A stretch of DNA of 64,000 bases, taken from positions 1-64,000 of the forward strand of contig JADHSC010000008.1 of the NCBI GenBank assembly GCA_016777125.1, written 5' to 3'. Below, one piece after another: positions 17,943 through 26,800 of the stretch. The stretch comes from Candidatus Poseidoniaceae archaeon. GTDB taxonomy: Archaea; Thermoplasmatota; Poseidoniia; Poseidoniales; Poseidoniaceae. How positions within the stretch are numbered: position 1 is the first letter of the stretch; each line of letters starts with the position of its first letter. A program made the translations under genes and the position numbers. Under the pieces are notes generated by a model that ran no database searches, was not told where the DNA came from, and was given only the letters and a program-made list of their open reading frames with translations.

Positions 17943-19592
17943 ATGGAGGATGAAGCGATAGAGACGCTCACCCTCAACCAAAGAGTCTTGCAATCACCGT
18001 TTCTTCATCCGGTTGCACTCATACTAGGAGCTGTTATCGCCTTATCTGAATCGATTTACCTCCTCCTTCTAGGAGAACCGATTCAAAATGCTATTTGGCC
18101 ACAAGCAATACGAACGCTTGCATGGACGTTCTTTCTACGCCAGCATATTGCGACAATTGCGATATTCTCTGCGCTTATTCTTGCAGCAAGCATTTGGGTT
18201 GCTCTTCGAAAGCAGAAAGGCACTGATTTACATCCACTCTCAGTCATAGGTCTGATGAGTTTAATCGGAGCTATCTTAGCCTCTTGGATTATCTTCTTGC
18301 TCATGGATATACGATATATTCGTGGTGCGTTTTTACTTCTCCCAACACTATACGGTGTTCTCCTCTTGGCATCTGCTATTGCTGTGCGAGGAGCACCTCA
18401 TCTTCCTAAACGTGAACAAAGCAAAACAGAGAAGACATACACAATCCTTCATCTGTGTACAATCTTCTTTGCCGCTTGGCTTGTTATGCCAGGCATACCT
18501 GCTCTGATTGGAATAGCCCCCTCGCCTCCAGACACACCTACTATGGGATACGGAGCCCAAGCTGGTCCATTCGATTCTGTTCGTGTTCAATATCTCTATC
18601 CAATTCCTGAACTCGTCTCTGACATCCAAGGGCCCACCGAAGAAGACATTGATTTCTCGATTTACCTCTATCTGCCCCAACTTCCAAGCGACCCAGGTAT
18701 TGAAGGCGTACCCCTTGCAATCCTACTCCATGCGTTCAACAACCCATCTGTTGATTCGCACACAGATTGGATTGATCATTTAGTTGGGAAGGGAATGGTC
18801 GTAGCCTATATCCAATATCCAACTGATGTCCGACCTGATGAAGCAAACACGTTTACCCTCGTAGAAGAGGATGGGATGTCAAATTGGCCGCATCATGTAC
18901 CGAGAATGCATGCACTTCAATCTGCTATCGATTTACTGGAAGAACGAATTGAGGACTCAACAAGGGATGATGTTGTCAACCAAACATTAGGTGATCTGAA
19001 AATCCTACCACAACATTTGTGGATAGGTGGCCATAGTTTGGGCGGTGCATATTCTCTACAGGTGTTACAAATGGCTCAGAATAAGCAATGGGGCAATCAA
19101 ACCCTCGTTGTCGATACAGAAATGGCTGCAGGCAGGCCAGTACAAGAAAACTGGTTGCCAAATTACACCAATTTACCGGAAAATACTCTCGTCCATCTTG
19201 TCGTAAGTGAGGACGATATGACTGTTGGTCAATGTGATAGCGTACATCACATCGATTTGTTCAGTGCTGTGGATGAAAATCATACATTACTCATCTACAT
19301 ACCCAGTGATCGCTATGGATTTCCCCGATTGGTTGCAACTCATTACCTTCCTGTAAATGAAGCCCATGATACACTTGCAGATTGGGCGTTTTATCGCAGA
19401 ATTGATGCACAGGCTGATTGGGTTGTAGCTCTTAGCCGAGGTGATCTAAACACTGCTGACTTCGCCTATGCGAATCTCATCAATACTCCAATGCTATCGG
19501 ACATGGGTAAATGGTCTGACGGAACGCCTGTATTACCACTTCAAGTCTATGCGAATCCATCAGAAAGTGGTCTTTTTGCATCATGTTTCTGA
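17943..19592 (+). CDS. Membrane-anchored alpha/beta hydrolase
   Basis: The N-terminal 190 residues contain about five hydrophobic helices (for example HPVALILGAVIALSES, IATIAIFSALILAASI, LSVIGLMSLIGAILAS). The remainder is an alpha/beta-hydrolase domain with the nucleophile elbow GGHSLGGAY, a strand PLAILLHAFN before it that would supply the oxyanion hole, and downstream Asp and His candidates (VVSEDDMTVG, ATHYLPVNEAH). The layout resembles chlorophyllase or PAF-acetylhydrolase-like esterases fused to a membrane anchor. Substrate unknown. It follows the M28 gene by 44 nt and may be cotranscribed with it. Confidence 0.78.
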   Translation: MEDEAIETLTLNQRVLQSPFLHPVALILGAVIALSESIYLLLLGEPIQNAIWPQAIRTLAWTFFLRQHIATIAIFSALILAASIWVALRKQKGTDLHPLSVIGLMSLIGAILASWIIFLLMDIRYIRGAFLLLPTLYGVLLLASAIAVRGAPHLPKREQSKTEKTYTILHLCTIFFAAWLVMPGIPALIGIAPSPPDTPTMGYGAQAGPFDSVRVQYLYPIPELVSDIQGPTEEDIDFSIYLYLPQLPSDPGIEGVPLAILLHAFNNPSVDSHTDWIDHLVGKGMVVAYIQYPTDVRPDEANTFTLVEEDGMSNWPHHVPRMHALQSAIDLLEERIEDSTRDDVVNQTLGDLKILPQHLWIGGHSLGGAYSLQVLQMAQNKQWGNQTLVVDTEMAAGRPVQENWLPNYTNLPENTLVHLVVSEDDMTVGQCDSVHHIDLFSAVDENHTLLIYIPSDRYGFPRLVATHYLPVNEAHDTLADWAFYRRIDAQADWVVALSRGDLNTADFAYANLINTPMLSDMGKWSDGTPVLPLQVYANPSESGLFASCF

Positions 19593-19628
19593 ACAATTGT
19601 TTAACGGTAGGGAGCGAGGTGGATAATC

Positions 19629-20051
19629 ATGGATGAGGCAGAAGTTGACCGGAAATCCCTCATCAAATTGATTTCTACATCAACAATAATCGCCTCCATG
19701 TGCTGTCTACCAAGCATCATATTGGTCATGTTCGGCTTAGCAAGTGTTAGCAGTGCAGCTGCACTTTCTGACACATTGTATTGGGGAACAGGAGGTTACT
19801 GGTGGTTCAGGCCGACAATGTTAGGATTAGCGAGTCTATTCGTCATCATTGGTCTTGTAATGTATTTTAGAAATCGTGGAATTTGTACACTGGATGATGT
19901 AAAGCGACAGAGGAGAAAGGTCGTGAACACCTCGCTTCTCGTAATAGTGATCGCATACCTGATGTATTTGCTGTTCAACTATGTTATACTCACAGAAATC
20001 GGAATTCTACTTGGATTAGAGTGGGAATCAAGTCGAGTTTGGACAAAGTGA
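19629..20051 (+). CDS. Four-helix membrane protein, MerT-like
   Basis: 140 residues with hydrophobic segments near 12-35, 58-75 and 98-130. The first contains a Cys pair and Pro in the arrangement SMCCLPSIILVMFGL, which resembles the metal-binding first helix of MerT-type mercuric transporters; a further Cys occurs in NRGICTLDD. Family membership is suggestive only, since MerT proteins vary strongly and no MerP or MerR is nearby. It could be any small membrane protein. It converges with the PPTase gene, one base apart. Confidence 0.5.
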   Translation: MDEAEVDRKSLIKLISTSTIIASMCCLPSIILVMFGLASVSSAAALSDTLYWGTGGYWWFRPTMLGLASLFVIIGLVMYFRNRGICTLDDVKRQRRKVVNTSLLVIVIAYLMYLLFNYVILTEIGILLGLEWESSRVWTK

Positions 20052-20052
20052 G

Positions 20053-20814
20053 TCAACTATTGTTCCGAGTTGTGGAACACCCAACACCCCAAGATGCTCC
20101 AGAATCCATGGCATCTCTTGTCGCTTCAAGAAGAGCCTCTTCTGGCGACCTAATCGGAGTTGAATCTTTACCATAAGCAAGCATAATTTTGTGCGTAGGA
20201 TGTAAGAAATTTCTCAATTGGATTTTTGAATTTCCAATTGATATTTCACTTTCCAAATCCCCAATTGGAATTTCAATTTCACGTGGGTTGAAATGCATTC
20301 CCATTCGAAGAGCTTTCTGAATTGCTTCCTTCCCAGTCCAAGCCAATAATGAATCGATTTTTCCCGCATTTAATCGTTCGAGTTCTTCCCCTTTCGCCAT
20401 CATATCGAATACTGCTGGTTTGGGAGGACGATTCAATGGTTCAGCATCAAGTCCAACCGTCCAGCCTTCATCGATAAGAGCAACACAAGCAAGCCCATCG
20501 CTATGAGAAATGGAAATGCTTGGCAAGGAATATTGAATCCACATACCATGAATGACATTGAGATATGGAGCCCTCTCTTCTGTTCTTGAAATCATCAGTG
20601 CCGTGAGATCATTAAGGCCCCATTCGCCTAATGCTTGTTCTAACAACCATCGGGCGCTGAGGTGCTCATCCTTTCGCTTATCAGTCCTGAAGGTACGAAT
20701 CTCATCCCAATCGATCAATGTGAGTGTCGTAGGATCAATCGGACGAACCCGGCAGGTTGCAACCAGCAAGCGAGCATTATGTTCCAGTTCGATAAAATCG
20801 AATTTGACATCCAC
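20053..20814 (-). CDS. 4'-phosphopantetheinyl transferase (Sfp/HetI superfamily)
   Basis: Transfers the phosphopantetheine arm of CoA to carrier proteins. The 253-residue length fits the Sfp type, a pseudo-dimer. Key motifs are ISHSDGLACVAL (first conserved box), VGLDAEPLNR (magnesium-binding Asp and Glu, usually GIDxE) and LLAWTGKEAIQKAL (the W-S/T-x-K-E-A box). It starts 10 nt after the stop of the polyketide synthase on the same strand, so it is almost certainly cotranscribed and dedicated to that enzyme's carrier domains. Its presence argues that phosphopantetheinylation is needed here, despite the Ser-to-Thr change in the tandem carriers. Confidence 0.88.
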   Translation of the reverse strand: MDVKFDFIELEHNARLLVATCRVRPIDPTTLTLIDWDEIRTFRTDKRKDEHLSARWLLEQALGEWGLNDLTALMISRTEERAPYLNVIHGMWIQYSLPSISISHSDGLACVALIDEGWTVGLDAEPLNRPPKPAVFDMMAKGEELERLNAGKIDSLLAWTGKEAIQKALRMGMHFNPREIEIPIGDLESEISIGNSKIQLRNFLHPTHKIMLAYGKDSTPIRSPEEALLEATRDAMDSGASWGVGCSTTRNNS

Positions 20815-20824
20815 TACATCACCC

Positions 20825-23800
20825 TCAGCGGTCGAGAGTGAATTTCTGATCCTCTGGAACTGGAGCCATGGCCTTCAATCGAAGTCCTTTCAATGCAACA
20901 ACAGGAGCATCATCATCACCGATGATTAAGACATCATGGACCGTAACTCCTGCGTCTTCAACATGGGTACGTACTGAACGTAATCGTAACTTCTCATCTT
21001 TCTCAGGAACACGCAGCATAGTCGACCAATCGATTCCAACTGGTAAACTACTGAATCCCTCTGATTCCATCGCTACAAGTCCAGCATTCTGGAAACCTGC
21101 TTCAATGAGCATAGGTAATGCTTCCAGAAGAACATCTTCTCCTTCACGCTCTAGAGCAAATTGGTCGGTTGCAGGGAGTTGATGTCGCATCAATGCAATT
21201 CCATCGACTCCAGGCTGGTTTGAATCTCCTACACCTCGTAAAACTCCACCGTGTGATTGGAATCGAGGCCCATGGAAATACCTCAGATAGATGAATGATG
21301 CATGATGTTCGAGTCGTCCTTGTGGAGGTATTCCAATCGATGGGAGTGCAGTAATCTCGCCTTCCAAGAATCCACTCAAATCATCGGACTTTGTTACAAG
21401 TCGAACTGTTGCTTCATGATGTTCACGCTCACCAAAGACTACGCCGTCTGAATTGGTTAAATCCGATACAAGTTTACATGAGACCCAAGTTACATTTCCT
21501 TCCGAACGGGCAACTTCAGTAAGAACACGGACAAGCATTGAATTCTTCATCACCTTGACAGGTAGGCCAAACTTGACGTCTTCGAATCCAGCAAGAGATG
21601 TGTGTGGGCAAAGAAGCAACGCATTCTCAGCAAACATTTCCAATGCCATAACACCAGGGTGGTAAGGCACACCGTCGATGGCGTGGTCAGATAGGAAAGG
21701 ATGGTCGGCTACAGAAAGCGTACTCTGCGTCATCATTGAATTCTCTTCCTCGACAGAAAGAACCTTGTCAATAAATGGGAATCGCGAAGGATCTGCTATC
21801 AGGGACGCCATGTCTCCCGACAGCATGAGTGGTGCTTCTCTAAATGAATCAAATCGATCCATGAGACCAAGTGATCCACAGGCAATGACTCGACGTTTAC
21901 CGCCGCGTAGTGCTTCACCTACGAAGATATCAACACCAAGTTCAACTGGTAGAGTTTCAATTCCAGCCTCTTCGAAGACTGCTTCGATAGAACCTCGGGT
22001 TGCCATTCCAACATCTCTCCAACCCGTCCATCCAATTGCAACTGCACGGCAGTCTCCTTTGGCAGTAAGGCGGGCCATCTCTGCATCAAGTATTGAGTTC
22101 GCAGCTGCATAGTCAGTCTGACCCCCGTTACCAAATCGTCCAGCAACCGAAGTGAAACAACTTGCAAATCTCAAGGTTCCATTTGATGATGTAACTGCAC
22201 CCATTAATGCAGCCCATCCGTCGATTTTAACTCGAACAACATTGTCAAATGTGTTCCATGTTTTGTCACCTACGAGCTTGGAATCTTCAAGTCCAGCACC
22301 GTGTATGAGACCAGTAATCGGCTGGGAAAGAGAAGCCCCTAGAGCCCGTAACCCTTCAATATCAGTAACGTCAATCGAATGATAGAATGCTCTATTTCCA
22401 GTTGCTTCTATTTCTGAAAGCGTTTGGTAAACATCTCTACTGCGAGTGAATTTCTGCCACGCATTGTTCCACTCAACCATCGTAACCTTTTCAGATTCCG
22501 AGGCTTCAATTAACCGTTGACGCAGGGCCATTTTTTCATTGGTCAGTTGTTCTTCCGACCAATCCAACCATTCTGATGTTTGCTCGATAAGAACAGATCG
22601 ACCAAGCAAATGGAATGTTGCCCCTGCTTGTTCACTTTCCTTAGCAACACCGATCATACATGCAGCAGTCACGCCAGAACCACCACCTGAGACGAGCCAA
22701 ACATCATCAGATTGCAATGGTTCAACATCACCGACAACATCTTCTGCGAAAGCTGCTAAAATCCAACGACGTTGATCTCGGTCAAGGCCGATTTCGACAT
22801 CTCCACCGCAATTGAACAGTTCGTTCTCAATAAGTTCAGCAGCATTTTCTGCATCAAAGATCAATTCGGGATGAAGGTCTAGAGCTCGTGAACGAAGTTG
22901 TGGTCGTTCGAAAGAATACGATTTTGTAACTCCTGAAGCAGCGCATTGAATCGAATTGAAACGCTCTCCGAGAGTTCCGTGTCGTCCATCCATAGCCGTT
23001 ACACTGGCAATCAAACCGTTGGAAAGGCTTGCAAATGTAGCATCTAATCCTTTGAGTAATCCAAACCAACCATGGGCAGAAAGGGTTACTTGAGACGATG
23101 GTGTCACATCCTCCGCCCATTCAGCGGATGCAAGTTTCATTGGTGCAAGATGAATCACACCAGCGAGTTGCACATCTGATAGAGCGGAAGTGATCGATTC
23201 AAGGTGCTCACTGTTTCCAGGATCTCCACGGTGTACAGTACGGCCCTGTTCAGTTTGAATCGAAACATCGCGAATACCTGCTTCAAATCCAACACGGATT
23301 GTCGATAACCCTCGGTTTTCTAAGCGAGAACATAGTGCTTCAGCAATTCCCCATCCATCATCAGTAATAATGACGGTTCCTTCAAGAGAAAGACTATCTG
23401 CAATTGTTTCTGCTTCTTCAACCTCAACTTGCCAACGTCGAGAACCTGTTACTTCTGGAGTCGATACTGTAGGAGTAGGTGCTTGTTTCGTTGTATCTGC
23501 AACAGAGGGAGTTGGTTGCGCTTCAGGTTGCCCGCCTTTCATCTTCACAATATATCCTACAAAGTGATTCAGTGTTGGGTGATCAGAGAGCAAGAAGTCT
23601 TCATCAACAGGAAGAGAGAATATCTCTCGAACATCGACCATAATCTCAGCTTGCTTTACTGTATCAATGCCAAGTTCACCTTCTAAGTCCTGGTCCATTT
23701 CAATGAAATCAGCTGGATAGCCTGTATGCTTCACAACGACTTCGATCAAGGCTGATTCAATGTTCGCATCTTGAATCACTGGTGTTGACGGCGAAATAGG

Positions 23801-26800
23801 AGCAGACACTTCTGAAACGATTGGTTCTTCAGAAGCGGTTTGTGGAATTGGTGATGCGACTGGAGCACCTCCTTTCATCTTGACGATATAGCCAATCATG
23901 TGATTCAATGTCGGATGATCGGAAAGAAGGAAATCTTCGTCTACTGGCAATGCGAACAAAGTTCTGATATCGACCATAATCTCAGCTTGCTTAACCGTAT
24001 CAATGCCAAGTTCACCTTCTAAATCCTGATCTAATTCAATGAAATCAGCCGGATAGCCTGTATGCTTAACGACAACATCAATCACTTGTTGTGTCATTTC
24101 TGTATCAGTTGTCGTTGACATTGCAGCAGGAGCAACTGGTGTGGCAACTGGCGCAGGTGTTGGCGCAGGTACCGGTTCAGATGCTGGCACCTTTTGTTCA
24201 GCAACAGCAACTGGTGCTTCACCACCTTGCATCTTCTGGATGTAACCAATCATATGGTTCAGCGTAGGATAGTCCGAGAGAATGAATGTTTCATCGACTG
24301 GGAGAGAGAAATGTTGTCGGATATCGACCATGATTTCTGCCTGCTTGACAGTATCGATACCAAGTTCACCTTCGAGGTCTTGGTCTAGTTCTACAAAGTC
24401 TGCAGGATATCCTGTGTGTTTCACGACAACATCAATCACAGTTTGCACCAGATCCCCACTTGCTGGAGCAGGTTTGCTTGGTGCAGTCGGAGCAGGTGTC
24501 GGGGTTGGTTCTGCAACAGGTGCAACTTCGACCTTAGGCACTGGTTGTTCTGGAGCGCTTTCAACTTCTGACGGGAGTCCTTCAAATGGAGCAGTCACTT
24601 TGTACACATCGCCTTGAATTCCTCCATGAAGATTGTTATCTCCATCAACGTAAGCAACCAACTTATTATCGAGAACACGTAATTGGATATCGTCGTTGCC
24701 TGCAAGATTACGGCACCATGCAAGTAGGCGCTTTCCATCAATTCGCTCTCCAACAATAGGCCACGAACGAACCATGGAAAGACCGATCTGTGAACCGAAT
24801 CCAGCTGCAAAGCGCAATCCATACTTTAACTCAGAGTAATCTCCACCCTTTGAAAGATTGAGATTGCCAAGTTCTTCATCCAAAACTTTGTGATTTGCAA
24901 TAGGTGGGATACGCTTATTCAATAGCCCATAAAACATACTCGCATCTTCAATTCCAACACCCATTGGGTGACCAGTGAATCCTTTCGTATTGGCAATGAC
25001 CATTTCGTCAGTACTATCACCAAACGTCTTTCGAAGAGCACGCACTTCACTTTGAGCACTGCCTCCACGAGCCGGTGTGTATGTTTCATGTGAATAAAAG
25101 ACCAGTTCCTTGGCCATTTGGTGGCGATTCAATCCCCATTTCTGTTCCATTTCTTCGACAAAGGAATCAACTGTGTCTGCGACGTGTTCGACGTCAAGAC
25201 GTGTTCCGTGATATGCTGAATTAGCTGTTTTAGCACCGAGCAGTTCAGCGATTGGTTGAACACCACGTTGTTCTGCTTCGCTCTTACGTTCGACAACGAA
25301 TGCTGCTGCACCCATGCCGAGAACCAGGCCATTACGGCGCTTGTCAAATGGCAATGCCGCATCTTCAACGACATTACTGGTCGACGCTGCTCCAGAGGCT
25401 GCAAATCCGCCACCAATCCATTCCCATAGTTCGTCTCCTGTAACATCATCTGCGGACAGGATAACAACTCGATCGACACGATCGTTTGCAAGCCAATCTT
25501 CAGCTATTTGGAAAGCACCAGTAGCAGAAGCACATGCAAGATTAATCGTGGTTGTGGGACCACGGATACCTGTGTATTGAGCGAATTGTGAATGACCCAT
25601 AGTCAGAATTTGGAAGAGATATCGACGATCGAACTTCCCTTCACCATCATCACCGTCAGACTTTGCATGTTTCATGGCCATCTGCATTCCAGAGAAACAT
25701 GAGGCAAAGACAATTCCTGTTCGGTCTCTATGGATAGAAGGGACTTGCCAATTTCGTATTAATCGAAGTCCGCCTTTACCGATTTGTTCTTCTGGAGTGA
25801 GAGGAATTCCTGCATCACGTAGAGCAAGGAGTCCAGCCCCCATGGCGAGTTGTGTTGTAATATCCCAAGCCATTACAAGTTTGGGATCTACGCCGAATTC
25901 TTCTGCTAAATCGAAGGCTGCTTTAACTCCTGCAAGTTGAGGAATATCTCCAAACACCTTCGCTTGCTCCATGTTTACTGAACCATCACGGCCTTTGATG
26001 AGTCGTGTGATGTTCTTGTCGAGAAGACGTTGTTTGTATTCATCAGAGACTTCTTGGATACAGGTTTCACCACGAACCAAGCGTTCGAATACGTCCTCGT
26101 CGAAGACCTTCTCTCCACCTGGAAGACCAAGGGAGATGCCAGAAACAACATATGGGTCAGAACGTCGTTGCATCAAAGGATCATGAACTGCTACGGATTG
26201 TACTTGAGCACTGGTTTGCGATGAGACAAGATGAACTCGAGGAGCCCAGCCTTGTGGTGTTTCTCGAACCCAACGTTCCAAATCTGCAACTGTTTCAGCA
26301 CTTGAAACATCAACTTCAGAATCTGTTTCGGCTTCATTACGTATCCCTGCAATGATACTTTGAACAGAAGAATCGGATAAACCAAGTCCAGAACGGAGGT
26401 TGACCATTCCTTGACAAAACATAGCAGGGTAACCGCAATGTGCTGCAATCCGATCACCGATGTAATCTGCAACTGTTGTTTCTTTGACAACTTGTACTGT
26501 AGTTGAAACTGGAGCAGATACAGGCTGCACCGCACCGCCTTTCGATGGAAGAGGACGTGCTCGGACTCGAAGGTCTTCTTGGCTGGAACGAACTGGGAGT
26601 TCCATAGCAGCATGTGCTTCGATAGGCCCTGCTCTGAATGCCTGTGAGAAGACATCTGAATCTGCCTCGATGGCCTTAGGAGGACGGCCTGCAACAGCCA
26701 GAGCGCCTAATGCAGTAAGGAAAGATGCAATGCCTCCTTGCTTAGGGTGATTCGTCATGATTGCAAGGTGTGGTTGATCTTCAAGAATTTGAGATGCAAA

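Noticed and set aside
19629-20051. Calling the small membrane protein a mercury transporter
   Set aside because: Only the Cys-Cys-Leu-Pro helix resembles MerT; no MerP, MerA or MerR is nearby, so the substrate was left open.
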